Positions 27,939 through 36,625 of a stretch of 64,000 bases of DNA are shown one piece after another. A model generated the notes under the pieces. The model worked only from the letters and a program-made list of their open reading frames with translations, searched no databases and was not told where the DNA came from. A program made the position numbers and the translations under genes. The stretch's first letter is position 1. Every line of letters starts with the position of its first letter. Origin of the DNA: Clostridium bornimense (lineage in GTDB: Bacteria > Bacillota > Clostridia > Clostridiales > Clostridiaceae); the NCBI RefSeq assembly GCF_018917145.1, contig NZ_JAHLOD010000016.1:1-64000 (forward strand). The letters run 5' to 3'.

Positions 27939-28598
27939 TTAGAAATCTTCCAAGTTATATTTATTTATCCTGTTACCAATATTTGTATCTATAGAAATAC
28001 CTAAATCCTCTAGTTTTTTTATACACAACTTAATAAATAATATTACTAAAATTATAAACGAAATCATTTGAATCAACCTAAAAATTGTTATATAAATTGG
28101 TACTCTGTATATTGTTCTTGAATTTCCCTTTTGATCCTCACATTTTACAGTAGTGAAATAAAACTTATTAGACAGAGTATATATTTTCGAATTACGTTTA
28201 ATGACTTTTACTTCTCTATCATCTGTATAATCTAAAATTTTATCACTTATTATCATTCCATCCAATCTACAAATTAATTCAGTACTTTCTATTGCTATTA
28301 TCAGATTTTCATTCTCATCTATTCTAAAAATGAAACTTTGGTCTCTTCCTAAACTATAAGATCTAATAAATTTAACTTCTTTATTATATACATTTATTTT
28401 TCCTACTACACCTATGTATATATTTTCCTCACTATCTATAGCTAATCCATGAACATACATAGGAAATCCTTCCTTGTGACTAATAATATTATCTTGTTTA
28501 TCTTCGCTCCCTAATCCTCTTAATACACATATGACGGCTATTACTTGAATAACTATTAAAATAACAAACCATGTAGCTTTTATATCTTCTTTTTTCAT
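27939..28598 (-). CDS. Membrane-anchored protein with NHL-like repeats, paralogue of the unit 5 immunity candidate
   Basis: 219 residues. N-terminal membrane helix (~9-28), an extracellular part with propeller-like pieces (VHGLAIDSEENIYIGVVGKINVYN near 49-72, FIFRIDENENLIIA), and a second helix at ~175-198 near the C-terminus. Three relatives lie in the window: 34435-35103 right behind an Rhs tip, the truncated 43022-43487 behind the main Rhs, and the fragment at 27618. The NHL-like repeats suggest binding to a protein or glycan outside the membrane, perhaps an incoming tip. Confidence 0.65.
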   Translation of the reverse strand: MKKEDIKATWFVILIVIQVIAVICVLRGLGSEDKQDNIISHKEGFPMYVHGLAIDSEENIYIGVVGKINVYNKEVKFIRSYSLGRDQSFIFRIDENENLIIAIESTELICRLDGMIISDKILDYTDDREVKVIKRNSKIYTLSNKFYFTTVKCEDQKGNSRTIYRVPIYITIFRLIQMISFIILVILFIKLCIKKLEDLGISIDTNIGNRINKYNLEDF

Positions 28599-28822
28599 TT
28601 ATATTCTACCTCAGTGATACTTTTAATTAATATATTCATATACACTTTTACCATCTAGGCATAAAATTACATAATTACTATAAATTATACGCACTTTTTT
28701 CTTCTCTTTTCAATAATATAAGCAAAATTATTTTCATTTGTAATTAATACTACATTTTTATATCCACATTTTTTACACATCTCTTTTCTTATTCTCTATG
28801 TTTTTATCCATATTTTAAATAC
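28599..28822. other. Intergenic, nothing recognised
   Basis: AT-rich gap between the ATPase terminator and the propeller-type gene. No Rhs core fragment or mini-hairpin element is visible here, unlike the gaps from 30.6 kb onwards. Confidence 0.5.
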
Positions 28823-28852
28823 AAAAGTGACACCTACTAATAAGATGTCACC
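28823..28852 (-). terminator. Terminator of the ATPase gene
   Basis: Stem GTGACA/TGTCAC (28827-28832, 28846-28851) followed by TTTTGT on the reverse strand, ~10 bases past the stop. Confidence 0.65.
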
Positions 28853-28862
28853 TATATTTCTC

Positions 28863-30560
28863 TTATTCTTTAATTTTCACAAGGCAATCCTTTTGATAAA
28901 AGGCTATACCATACTTAAATATATTTTTATATCCTTCACTACTTAGTTCTTTATCATACTGTCTATCTTCTATTTGCTTTATTGCCTCATCTGCTCGTTT
29001 CTCTAAATCATCAATATTATTTGCAATTTTAAACTCAATTACTATTGCAATTCCTCGCTTTGAAACTGCCTTTATAAAAAGATCACTACGTCCTCTTCCT
29101 CCTTCTCTATTGGACTTAACGATATATCCCTTCATATGAGACAATACTCCTGTTAGAAATCCATGATAAAAGTTTTCATAAGCATCATTAAAACTGATGG
29201 TTTCTATTAATAATTTTCCTAATTCCTCTTCGAATACTTCTGGATTTTTACTTAAAACAGCCTCAAATAATCTTGTTTTATCACATTGATTAATTTGTTC
29301 ATTAAACCACTTTAATATCTTTGTCCTAAAAATATATTTTACTTCTTCGTTAGGAATAGCAAGTTCTATATATCTTATATTTTCTTCGCTTATTCTTTCA
29401 TTTATTTTCTTAAAATACCCGGTAAAAAACATAAAATTCCATAAGTTATCCATAGTATCATAAACTTCATCATAAGTAATGTCCTCATGAATTGGCTTTT
29501 CTATAGTTTTTCCTTCTATTAAAGCTTCAATCTCGCCTTTAGTTATGTCATCGGCTCTTTCTATAAGACTTCTTACTATACTATTGGAGCTAGTGTTTGC
29601 CCAGTATGATGTAGGAAATCTATTAATATTTGCTTTAAGATCATCTATATACTGCATTACACTCCAAGGGTTGTAGACATTAACATTTCCGAAAATATAC
29701 CCATTGTACCAGTTCTTTATATCTTCATACTTTTGTGACATATTATAATCACTACATATTTTCATAACCTCATCATCGGTAAATCCAAAGTATTCTGCAT
29801 ATCTATCATCTAGTATCGAGATTATTTTTAAGTTATTCAATCCTGTAAAAATACTTTCCTTTGAAATTCTTAAACACCCAGTAATTACTGCAAACTCTAA
29901 TGATGGATTGGTCTTTAGTGATGACTCAAATAATGAACGTATAAATGAAATCATCTCTTTATAAAAGCCTTCAAAAAATGCATTTTCTAGTGGTACATCA
30001 TACTCATCTATAAGAATAATCACATTTTTTTCATGATATTTTTCAAGACAATGGCTTAAAAATCTTAATGACGTAGCATATAGCTTCATATCATCTTCTT
30101 TACGGACTATTCTCATATATTCTTCTTTTTCCGTTGCTAGTTTATCACTTTCTAAAATATATAAATGTCTTCTAAACTCGTTAGATATTTCTTCTCTTAA
30201 ACATTGAAAAGCTAATTGTAAATCCCCTTGCTTCGCTGACTTTAATGAGAGATTTATCACAGGATACTGTCCCATATGGGAAGTATAATTTTCTCCAGCA
30301 CTTTCTATATCAAGTCCCTTAAAAAGATATGACTTATCTTCTTTTTCTCCAGTAACTTCATTATGCCTATCTTCAAAGAAATACTGTAGCATACTGATAT
30401 TTAAGGTCTTTCCAAAACGTCTTGGCCTTGTAAATAAATTTACAGAAGCTTTGTTATCTAACAAATCTTTTATTAGCATTGTTTTATCTATAAAATAATA
30501 ACCTCTCGTTATTAACATTTCAAAATTATCTATTCCGATTGGAAGTGGCTTATTTATCAC
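28863..30560 (-). CDS. AAA-ATPase-like / PD-(D/E)XK nuclease family protein
   Basis: 565 residues. The N-terminal AAA-ATPase-like domain starts LPIGIDNFEMLITRGYYF with Walker A-like TRPRRFGKT at 44-52 and Walker B IILIDEYD near 180. The C-terminal PD-(D/E)XK-like domain has GGRGRSDLFI and IVIEFKIA near 500-520. The combination is a widespread family in Clostridia and Bacteroidetes, often multicopy and of unknown function, perhaps a mobile or defence ATPase-nuclease. Its position at the end of the Rhs cassette array, directly after a decayed cassette border, suggests it landed there by recombination; no functional link to the toxins is visible. Confidence 0.85.
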   Translation of the reverse strand: MINKPLPIGIDNFEMLITRGYYFIDKTMLIKDLLDNKASVNLFTRPRRFGKTLNISMLQYFFEDRHNEVTGEKEDKSYLFKGLDIESAGENYTSHMGQYPVINLSLKSAKQGDLQLAFQCLREEISNEFRRHLYILESDKLATEKEEYMRIVRKEDDMKLYATSLRFLSHCLEKYHEKNVIILIDEYDVPLENAFFEGFYKEMISFIRSLFESSLKTNPSLEFAVITGCLRISKESIFTGLNNLKIISILDDRYAEYFGFTDDEVMKICSDYNMSQKYEDIKNWYNGYIFGNVNVYNPWSVMQYIDDLKANINRFPTSYWANTSSNSIVRSLIERADDITKGEIEALIEGKTIEKPIHEDITYDEVYDTMDNLWNFMFFTGYFKKINERISEENIRYIELAIPNEEVKYIFRTKILKWFNEQINQCDKTRLFEAVLSKNPEVFEEELGKLLIETISFNDAYENFYHGFLTGVLSHMKGYIVKSNREGGRGRSDLFIKAVSKRGIAIVIEFKIANNIDDLEKRADEAIKQIEDRQYDKELSSEGYKNIFKYGIAFYQKDCLVKIKE

Positions 30561-30635
30561 TTGATACTCCCCCTTTTCGTATATCTTTATTATAGACTAA
30601 ATACAGTTATATTAAAATAAACGAGATTCCACAAA

Positions 30636-30775
30636 GAATTAATAAATTTATCTTCACCACGCCTTCACCTTCAGTGGTTTTTGCTTCTTCTATTATTTTT
30701 ACTATATATACTTAATCATCACTTTTATTTTATCTTCTATAACCTACGACTCATATCCACTGTTTAATAATTTAT
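30636..30775 (-). repeat. Degenerate cassette-border mini-hairpin element
   Basis: The reverse strand keeps the order of the border element seen at 32607, 36391, 40282 and 42757: AAACAGT, a GTC-GTA-GGT mini-hairpin, AAGATAAAATA, ATAGAAGAAGCAAAA, and CACT-GAA-GGTG, with several substitutions. The Rhs core that should follow is missing and the ATPase gene lies beyond. It marks the old left edge of a further cassette. Confidence 0.55.
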
Positions 30776-30783
30776 ATATAGAC

Positions 30784-30826
30784 AAAAGAGATAGAAAACT
30801 TTCGTCTTCTACCTCTCTATCTCTAT
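30784..30826. terminator. Cassette terminator, unit 7
   Basis: AGAGATAG / CTATCTCT (30787-30794, 30817-30824) with the middle ACTTTCGTCTTCT shared by the other cassette terminators; an ACCTC insertion makes this copy the most diverged. Confidence 0.7.
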
Positions 30827-30891
30827 TTATCTGTTAATTCTTCTAAAAACTATTTGTGAAACTCACAAGTAATTTTACTGTAATATAACAT

Positions 30892-31269
30892 TTATCTATA
30901 AATTATTAATCCAATCAAAACTATCACTAATATTATTATTCCTAACCACAATTTAGGAACATATTTTTTCAGTTCTTTCATCTTTTCATTAGACTTTGAA
31001 AAAACATGTATTGTAACTATCTGACATGCGCAAAATTGTAATGCTGCTATTACAAGTAATATAAAAGACATATTTGTATCTGTATGCTCTAAAACTACTA
31101 TCAATATAAGAATTGATGCTATTAATAATGATATAAATGTATATATCCATTTAACACTTTTCCCTCGTATTTTCTCTACTATAGCAAATGCTATACTACT
31201 TATACAAAGTAAACCACAAGCAATAGTAATTGCAACATTAAGATTATTTGTATAATTCATTGTAATCAT
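30892..31269 (-). CDS. Unit 7 candidate immunity protein, four-helix membrane protein
   Basis: 125 residues, four hydrophobic helices (~10-30, 40-60, 66-88, 105-124) separated by short basic loops (VEKIRGKSVK, SKSNEKMKELKKYV). It follows the unit 7 Rhs tip by 61 bases and precedes the cassette terminator, the position held by immunity genes in Rhs and WapA loci. Family not recognised. The start is weakly supported; there is no clear SD before ATG 31269. Confidence 0.65.
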   Translation of the reverse strand: MITMNYTNNLNVAITIACGLLCISSIAFAIVEKIRGKSVKWIYTFISLLIASILILIVVLEHTDTNMSFILLVIAALQFCACQIVTIHVFSKSNEKMKELKKYVPKLWLGIIILVIVLIGLIIYR

Positions 31270-31330
31270 AATAATTAATATAAATATAAAGTATATTATT
31301 TTGATTTTTTCTCCCCATGCTATCCTACCT

Positions 31331-32269
31331 CTATTCTATTAAATTATCATACCATGACTCCTTCACTTTTGAAGCTACCCATCCAATACCAATTGATGCC
31401 AAACCTGCTGTTACTATTGCTGCACCACCTACTAATATTGCCGGTGCTTCCATAGCAGTTAACACCCCTACTACTAATCCTACAAGGCACTTTGTTAAAT
31501 AACCTCCTAATTGTGCTACTCCAATATCATACATACTCATTGCCATACATGTTGCTGCATTATTCCAACTAAATGTACTTGTTATCTTACATTTTAAAAT
31601 ATTTTGACCAATACTAATTGTTGTACCTGATATATTCATTGGTCCAACATTTTTTACAGTTTTGCCTATCCATATATCAGACTTCAGCTTTTTTGAATCA
31701 GATATAGCTTGATCTGTTGCTCCGCTTACAAAATTAACAACAACTTCAGTATTTTTCAATGGTTTAGGAGTTGGCCTTGGTGTTGGTTTTGGCTTTGGTT
31801 TTGGAATCGGCTTTCTATTTGCAACATTATTTGCTATTGCCGTATATTGCGATTGTATCGCCATACTTATATATTTACCATTATCACGTCCGCCAGTAAT
31901 ATCAAATCTATATCCATTTGAGTCTTCCATTATTACTGGATTATTTCCACAATACGCAAACATATTAAATGATAGTATATCTCCTGGTTGTCCTATTAAT
32001 GCATCTGCATTTATAAATCTTCCCCACTCTGGATTATAATATCTACTTTGAAGATAATACATTCCAGTCTCTTCATCATATCTATATCCTCTATATCTAT
32101 ATGGGTTCTTTTTACCTACACTATCTTTTAAACTTCCACTTATTGATACTATATTTCCCCATGTATCATAACTATAGTTTACTACTACTTTTCCTTCACT
32201 ATCATATAGTCCTATTACATCATTTTGTACATTTCTGATATAGAAGTACTCTTTTCCATTTAGATTCAT
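31331..32269 (-). CDS. Unit 7 displaced Rhs C-terminal tip
   Basis: 312 residues. Residues 1-~90 are the end of the Rhs core (MNLNGKEYFYIRNVQND, PYRYRGYRYDEETGMYYL, WGRFINADALIG), almost identical to residues 2296-2390 of the intact protein. The linker GYRFDITGGRDNGKYISMA is also shared with the intact protein, then a Lys-Pro repeat (PKPKPKPTPRPTP) leads to a hydrophobic domain (YDIGVAQLGG, glycine-rich helices) resembling the intact tip. I infer a membrane-active toxin. There is no signal peptide and no SD, and the same frameshift as unit 2 separates it from upstream core, so it is probably a silent donor cassette. Confidence 0.8.
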   Translation of the reverse strand: MNLNGKEYFYIRNVQNDVIGLYDSEGKVVVNYSYDTWGNIVSISGSLKDSVGKKNPYRYRGYRYDEETGMYYLQSRYYNPEWGRFINADALIGQPGDILSFNMFAYCGNNPVIMEDSNGYRFDITGGRDNGKYISMAIQSQYTAIANNVANRKPIPKPKPKPTPRPTPKPLKNTEVVVNFVSGATDQAISDSKKLKSDIWIGKTVKNVGPMNISGTTISIGQNILKCKITSTFSWNNAATCMAMSMYDIGVAQLGGYLTKCLVGLVVGVLTAMEAPAILVGGAAIVTAGLASIGIGWVASKVKESWYDNLIE

Positions 32270-32606
32270 AGATATTAGATCGCCGTCGGCATCATATGTA
32301 TAGTATATCTTATCTGTTCCATTATCACTAGGAGTGTTACTGCACTTCCTGATAGATAATATTTTGTCCGATGACTACCATCCGTAATATTCACTTTGTG
32401 AATATACGGCTGCTACGTCCCTGGATAACGATTTCTAACCTTTAGTTTCGCTTTGCTCCCCTAAAGCTAAGAACTCTGTTTATTGTTACTCCATTTACTG
32501 TCTTTTCTGTTCTTATTCCACAGTCATTGTATTTATAACGTATTCCTTTTCCATTATGCTCCATGGACTTATCCTTCCAGTTGCTATCTCCATAAGTATA
32601 TTCTAC
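32270..32606 (-). pseudogene. Unit 7 Rhs core remnant
   Basis: Degenerate copy of the codons for residues ~2188-2295 of the intact Rhs (from TVGYTYGD onward), with an internal deletion, a 1-base frameshift at the ACTCCTAGTG sequence shared with unit 2, and the 116-bp insertion at 32368-32483. It joins the border element to the tip gene. Confidence 0.8.
32368..32483 (-). repeat. 116-bp hairpin insertion in Rhs core remnant, unit 7
   Basis: Inserted exactly between the codons for NGVT and TKYY (residues 2263/2264 of the intact protein). On the reverse strand it can form CTTTAG...CTAAAG, CCGTATATTCAC-AAA-GTGAATATTACGG (one bulge) and GATG-GTAGT-CATC, and it ends CATCGG. Identity to the other three copies is high, and the length is the same. 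It carries no open frame of note. Confidence 0.8.
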
Positions 32607-32710
32607 TGCACCACCTTCGGTGTTTTACTTCTTCTATATTTTAAACTTTCTTTTTTAATCTCATCATTTCTATTTTATCTTTTAGAGCCTCCAGCTCAGC
32701 TTCGCTGTTT
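32607..32710 (-). repeat. Cassette-border mini-hairpin element, unit 7
   Basis: On the reverse strand: CAGC-GAA-GCTG, then GAGC...GCTC, AAGATAAAATAGAAATGATG, ATATAGAAGAAGTAAAA and CACC-GAA-GGTG, ending where the Rhs core remnant starts. It recurs at 36391, 40282 and 42757 and, degenerate, at 30636, 34240 and 38148. Confidence 0.75.
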
Positions 32711-32777
32711 TTTAATAGAAAAGTAATCTCAAATTTTTAAATATACATGATGTACATTTAATTTCTTTTTATTTTAA

Positions 32778-32816
32778 AAGGACTAGAAAACTATCATTTC
32801 CTAATCCTTTTCTTGT
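32778..32816 (-). terminator. Terminator after the unit 6 immunity gene
   Basis: AAAAGGACTAG...CTAATCCTTTT forms a stem with one mismatch and T-run on both strands. It keeps the CTAGAAAACTATC-type centre of the cassette terminators but with different outer bases. Confidence 0.6.
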
Positions 32817-33187
32817 TACTTTTTTAATATTTTATTTCTATGTATAATCGCACATATCATACTTATTATCATTAAAACTGTAGTTATTCCCATTAATATC
32901 CCTATTAATATTATAATAGAGTGATTTACAAAACTTTCTCCTAATATAACCAGTATTATCAATAATGCACACAATATAGAAAATGTAGTCATCACAAGTA
33001 TATTATATTTATTTTTACTATCATATCCTGTTTTAGTTTTTACACAAAAAATTATACAACATGCTATTGCTGCAACTATTATTATACCCTCAGGTATATT
33101 TTCATAACCTACCCTATTTATTAAAATCCTAACTATTGCTAGAGTTATTAATGCTACCATTACTGAAATAAAATTATTCTTTTTCAT
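32816..33187 (-). CDS. Unit 6 candidate immunity protein, four-helix membrane protein
   Basis: 123 residues from ATG 33187 (GGAGGG 4-5 bases upstream; an in-frame ATG at 33199 lies before the SD). Four hydrophobic helices (~5-25, 36-48, 62-84, 92-112) and a basic end. It follows the unit 6 tip by ~38 bases. Family not recognised; role from position and topology. Confidence 0.65.
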   Translation of the reverse strand: MKKNNFISVMVALITLAIVRILINRVGYENIPEGIIIVAAIACCIIFCVKTKTGYDSKNKYNILVMTTFSILCALLIILVILGESFVNHSIIILIGILMGITTVLMIISMICAIIHRNKILKK

Positions 33188-33225
33188 TATTCCCTCCATA
33201 TTTATATAAATAATTATTTTTTATT

Positions 33226-34194
33226 CTATGCAACAATTGCTCCTCCACTGCTTAAATATTTTGAAGGTTTTTTAAGTTCAGCGTCCCACAAATAATATTT
33301 AAATGCTTCTACAGCTAATCCACCTACAAGTGAAACAGCAGCTGCGGCTAATGGTCCTCCAAAGCATCCTGCCATTATACTAACACCTGTTAGTGCCACA
33401 TCTATAGCACTCCTCCAAAATGCTTCCTTTTTACTATATCCACTATGATAGTTATTCCATACACTCACTCCAGTAAGTGCTACACCCACAGCTCCTATAC
33501 TCTCTACCTTAGAAACCATTTGTAATGTCTTGGCGCCTTTTACTGGCATCGTCACAGCCATCTGCCCAGCTCTTCTACCCGCTCTATTAACGGTACTTAA
33601 TGTAACCTTACTTGGAACATTTTTATAAACCTCACTAACTCCGCCTTCTATAGCTGTAATAACTCCACCTTTTGTTGAATTTGAAACATCATTTTTAGTA
33701 ATAGGAGTATTCTTAATATTATTACTTGGTTTATTATTTGATTTAGATGATGAAAATACTTTTTTCACCTTATTTACTACATTACTTACAGCCTTCTTCA
33801 CTGCCTTTGCCGCCGTCTTCATCCACTTTGGCCAATATCCACTTTCATCACTCATATTCACCGGATTGTTGTTGCAGTACTGGAACATATTACATCCCTG
33901 AATACTGCCCACTTCTGCTATCCCTGCATCAGCATTTATAAACCTTCCCCACTCTGCATTATAATATCTACTTTTCAAATAATATAATCCTGTCTCTTCA
34001 TCATATCTATATCCTCTATATCTATATGAGTTCTTTTTACCTACACTATCCTTTAAACTTCCTGTTATTGATACTATATTTCCCCATGTATCATAACTAT
34101 AACTTACTACTACTTTTCCTTCTGTATCATGTAGTCCTATTACATCATTTTCTACATTTCTTATGTAGAAATACTCTTTTCCATTTAGATTCAT
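33226..34194 (-). CDS. Unit 6 displaced Rhs C-terminal tip
   Basis: 322 residues. Core end to WGRFINADAGI, then QYCNNNPVNMSDESGYWPKWMKTAAKAVKKAVSN (here two pieces: NNPVNMSDESGYWP and a Lys/Val/Ala amphipathic run), a Ser/Asn linker, and a hydrophobic C-terminal domain (SIDVALTGVSIMAGC, GGPLAAAAVSLVGGLAVE). The NPVNMSDESGxxPKWxKKAAK prefix is shared with units 2, 3 and 5. Predicted membrane-active toxin. No signal peptide or SD; upstream core is nearly gone, so it is likely silent unless recombined. Confidence 0.78.
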   Translation of the reverse strand: MNLNGKEYFYIRNVENDVIGLHDTEGKVVVSYSYDTWGNIVSITGSLKDSVGKKNSYRYRGYRYDEETGLYYLKSRYYNAEWGRFINADAGIAEVGSIQGCNMFQYCNNNPVNMSDESGYWPKWMKTAAKAVKKAVSNVVNKVKKVFSSSKSNNKPSNNIKNTPITKNDVSNSTKGGVITAIEGGVSEVYKNVPSKVTLSTVNRAGRRAGQMAVTMPVKGAKTLQMVSKVESIGAVGVALTGVSVWNNYHSGYSKKEAFWRSAIDVALTGVSIMAGCFGGPLAAAAVSLVGGLAVEAFKYYLWDAELKKPSKYLSSGGAIVA

Positions 34195-34340
34195 AGATAT
34201 TAGATTGTTATAAACATAATAGGTATATTATACTTCATCGTCACCATTATCTACAATATATTCTATTTTTTATTTATTTGTCTCATTTTTTCACTTATGA
34301 TATTTGTTAGTTACAGCTTAATGTTTAACCATCTCCATAA
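34195..34340 (-). repeat. Strongly degenerate cassette border, unit 6
   Basis: Reverse strand AAACATTAAGCTGTAAC...AAAATGAGA...TATAATATACC retains fragments of the border element followed by a few core codons (CTAATATCTATGAATC). The 116-bp insertion and most of the core are absent, so unit 6 is an older or more deleted cassette. Confidence 0.4.
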
Positions 34341-34342
34341 AG

Positions 34343-34380
34343 TTAAAGAGATAGAAAACTTTCGTCTTCTATCTCTTTTA
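34343..34380. terminator. Cassette terminator, unit 5
   Basis: AAAGAGATAGAA / TTCTATCTCTTT (12-bp stem, 34345-34356 and 34368-34379) around ACTTTCG. The same hairpin ends units 1, 2, 3 and 4. T-runs on both strands make it bidirectional. Confidence 0.85.
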
Positions 34381-34434
34381 TCACTTTTTCCACCTTATAC
34401 ATACTATAAAACCTGTTAAAACTTGTGATGAATC

Positions 34435-35103
34435 TTACTTAAATATAATTTTATATCCCCATCCTACTTTTGTTCCATTAACCTTTACTGCTATAAAAAA
34501 GCTAATAAATAACATAATTATTGATATTAATAATGATAATCTAAGAAATCCATTCCAAAGAGGAGCACTGTATTCAAAAATCAATTTTCCTTCTTGATCA
34601 TATCCATATATCTTTGTAAAAAATAATGTGTTACTTAACTTGTACTTTTCACCGTTAGTTGTAATAAATTTATCACTATTTCTATCTATCTCCTCTCCTT
34701 TAACAAGATTATAATCATCTTCTTTCGTAATATAATTTCCATCTAACTTATACTTTAATATTCTTTCTCCTCTTACATCAGATATTATTAACTGTTGATT
34801 TTTGTCTATAGTAAAGCTATAACTTCCTGCTGTATTAATTAAATATGAATGAATAAATTGAGCACTACTATTATAAACATTAATTTTCCCACCTACACCC
34901 AAATATACATTCCTATTATTATCTACTGCAATACCATTTACATTAGTTATCATTCCTTCTTTAGAATCAATAATTTGTGAATTATCATATTTAGATTCAC
35001 CACGACCATTTATGTAACAAATAAAATATATAATTAAAATCAATATTACAACTATAAACATTAATATTAAAAATATTATGCTTCTATTTTTTACATTCTT
35101 CAT
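34435..35103 (-). CDS. Unit 5 candidate immunity protein, membrane-anchored with NHL-like repeats
   Basis: 222 residues. N-terminal helix (~9-30), extracellular propeller-like repeats (VNGIAVDNNRNVYLGVGG and KINVYN near 54-78, YSFTIDKNQQLIIS, DRNSDKFITTNGEKYKLSN) and a C-terminal helix (~187-208). Same family as 27939-28598 and the truncated 43022-43487. It lies 22 bases behind the unit 5 tip with SD AAAGGA. The unit 5 tip is a glycine-rich beta domain rather than hydrophobic helices, so a different kind of immunity protein here makes sense. Confidence 0.68.
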   Translation of the reverse strand: MKNVKNRSIIFLILMFIVVILILIIYFICYINGRGESKYDNSQIIDSKEGMITNVNGIAVDNNRNVYLGVGGKINVYNSSAQFIHSYLINTAGSYSFTIDKNQQLIISDVRGERILKYKLDGNYITKEDDYNLVKGEEIDRNSDKFITTNGEKYKLSNTLFFTKIYGYDQEGKLIFEYSAPLWNGFLRLSLLISIIMLFISFFIAVKVNGTKVGWGYKIIFK

Positions 35104-35125
35104 ACTATATATATCCTTTCAATTA

Positions 35126-36076
35126 TTAAGGCATAATTCTTATACTACCATCATATAAATTAACAACACCTAAGGTCTTTGTATATGTAGCTTCCGCGTG
35201 AACTTCTCCTCCTACCAATAATGGAGTAACTCCAGCTCCAATTTTTAAACCAACTCCAGAATATGCTCCTCCTCTACCATTAGGTATTATAGAATAATCA
35301 AGGTCTGCTGAAAATGGAGTTAACTGTGCTGATCCACCAACTTGTACTCCCCAACCTTCTAAACTTTTATAAGATGGCGCATTGGTAACTACTGGTGATC
35401 CTACACCTACACTAGCACTAGGTAATCCTGCTGAACCTCCAAAATTTCCTGTTGCCTGTAATGATATATTTCCTTTAGTATCTATAGTTACTCCAATACT
35501 TCCTCCAAGTGATAAACCACCTTTTATGCTCCCTGAAATAATAGGAATTGTAACAGTTCCTCTTTTATTAGTGTTACATATTGGTGATGAGTTAATTTTA
35601 GTTTTTATTACATTCTTAACCGTATTGCCTATCTTACTTACAGTGTTTTTTACTACTTTACCTACCTTACTTACAGTCTTTTTTACTGTCTTTGCTACTT
35701 TTTTCATCCACTTTGGCCATTGACCACTTTCATCACTCATATTTACTGGATTATTAAAACAGTATTGAAAAGCATTATGAGTTCCTAGTTCACCTATTTT
35801 TCCACCTATGTTATCACAATTTATAAACCTTCCCCACGAACCATTATAATATCTACTTTGAAGATAATACATTCCAGTTTCTTCGTCATATCTATATCCT
35901 CTATATCTATAAGGATTCTTTTTACCTACACTATCCTTTAAACTTCCTGTTATTGATACTATATTTTCCCATGTATCATAACTATAGTTTACTACTACTT
36001 TTCCATTTTCCTCAAGCATCATTGCATCTCCTGATAGATAATATTTTGTCCGATGACTACCATCCGTAATATTCAC
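35126..36076 (-). CDS. Unit 5 displaced Rhs C-terminal tip, glycine-rich beta type
   Basis: 316 residues from a GTG inside the 116-bp insertion (NITDGSHR are insertion-encoded). Core end with a deletion (SGDAMMLEENGKVVVNYSYD joins two separated core parts), then CFNNPVNMSDESGQWPKW, a Lys/Val amphipathic run (KKVAKTVKKTVSKVGK), and a C-terminal half rich in Gly/Ser/Val (GSIKGGLSLGGSIGVTI, GNFGGSAGLPSASVGVG) that looks like antiparallel beta strands, unlike the helical tips. Toxin activity not recognised. No SD at the GTG; likely silent. Confidence 0.75.
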   Translation of the reverse strand: MNITDGSHRTKYYLSGDAMMLEENGKVVVNYSYDTWENIVSITGSLKDSVGKKNPYRYRGYRYDEETGMYYLQSRYYNGSWGRFINCDNIGGKIGELGTHNAFQYCFNNPVNMSDESGQWPKWMKKVAKTVKKTVSKVGKVVKNTVSKIGNTVKNVIKTKINSSPICNTNKRGTVTIPIISGSIKGGLSLGGSIGVTIDTKGNISLQATGNFGGSAGLPSASVGVGSPVVTNAPSYKSLEGWGVQVGGSAQLTPFSADLDYSIIPNGRGGAYSGVGLKIGAGVTPLLVGGEVHAEATYTKTLGVVNLYDGSIRIMP

Positions 36077-36165
36077 TTTGTGAATATACGGCTGCTACGT
36101 CCCTGGATAACGATTTCTAACCTTTAGTCTCGCTTCGCTCCCCTAAAGCTAATAACTCTGTTTAT
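36050..36165 (-). repeat. 116-bp hairpin insertion in Rhs core remnant, unit 5
   Basis: Same insertion, same site and same length as 32368-32483. In this copy the outer stem reads CTTTAG/CTAAAG. The GTG start of the unit 5 frame falls in the loop-proximal arm of the central hairpin. Confidence 0.8.
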
Positions 36166-36390
36166 TGTTACTCCATTTACTGTTTTTTCTGTTCTTATTC
36201 CACTGTCATTGTACTTGTAACTTATTTCTTTTCCATTTCCTGAAATAGACTTTAATTATCTTCCCATCTCCCATGTAAACTTATATCCATCATAAGTTAA
36301 TGGATTTCCTATTTCATCATATGTTATTTCTTTTCCATTATATGCTGTTAGCTTGTCCTTCCGGTTGCTATCTCCATAGGTATATCCTAC
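36077..36390 (-). pseudogene. Unit 5 Rhs core remnant
   Basis: Codons matching VGYTYGDSN to NDSGIRTEKTVNGVT of the intact protein, with an in-frame TAA where the intact gene has the Gln codon in MGRQLKAISG, then the insertion at 36050-36165. Not translatable as one piece. Confidence 0.8.
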
Positions 36391-36488
36391 TGCACCATCT
36401 ACGATGTTTTGCTTCTTCTATATTTTTAACTTTCTTTTTCATCTTATATTTTTCATTTATAACAGCCTTCGGCTCAGCTTCGCTGTTT
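36391..36488 (-). repeat. Cassette-border mini-hairpin element, unit 5
   Basis: Reverse strand CAGC-GAA-GCTG, AGCC-GAA-GGCT and CATC-GTA-GATG. The last differs from CACC-GAA-GGTG of units 3 and 7 by a paired change in the stem, which keeps base pairing. Confidence 0.75.
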
Positions 36489-36504
36489 GATTTCTTTACT
36501 AAAA

Positions 36505-36542
36505 CAAAAGAGATAGAAAACTTCTGTCTTCTATCTCTTTTC
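36505..36542. terminator. Cassette terminator, unit 4
   Basis: AAAAGAGATAGAA / TTCTATCTCTTTT (36507-36519, 36529-36541), bidirectional. It ends the immunity gene at 36626. Confidence 0.85.
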
Positions 36543-36625
36543 TTACTTTTTCATTTTATTTATAGCTCAAAACCCATTAAAACTTATGATAAATCCTACA
36601 ACATACTTTTATCTTACTTACTACA

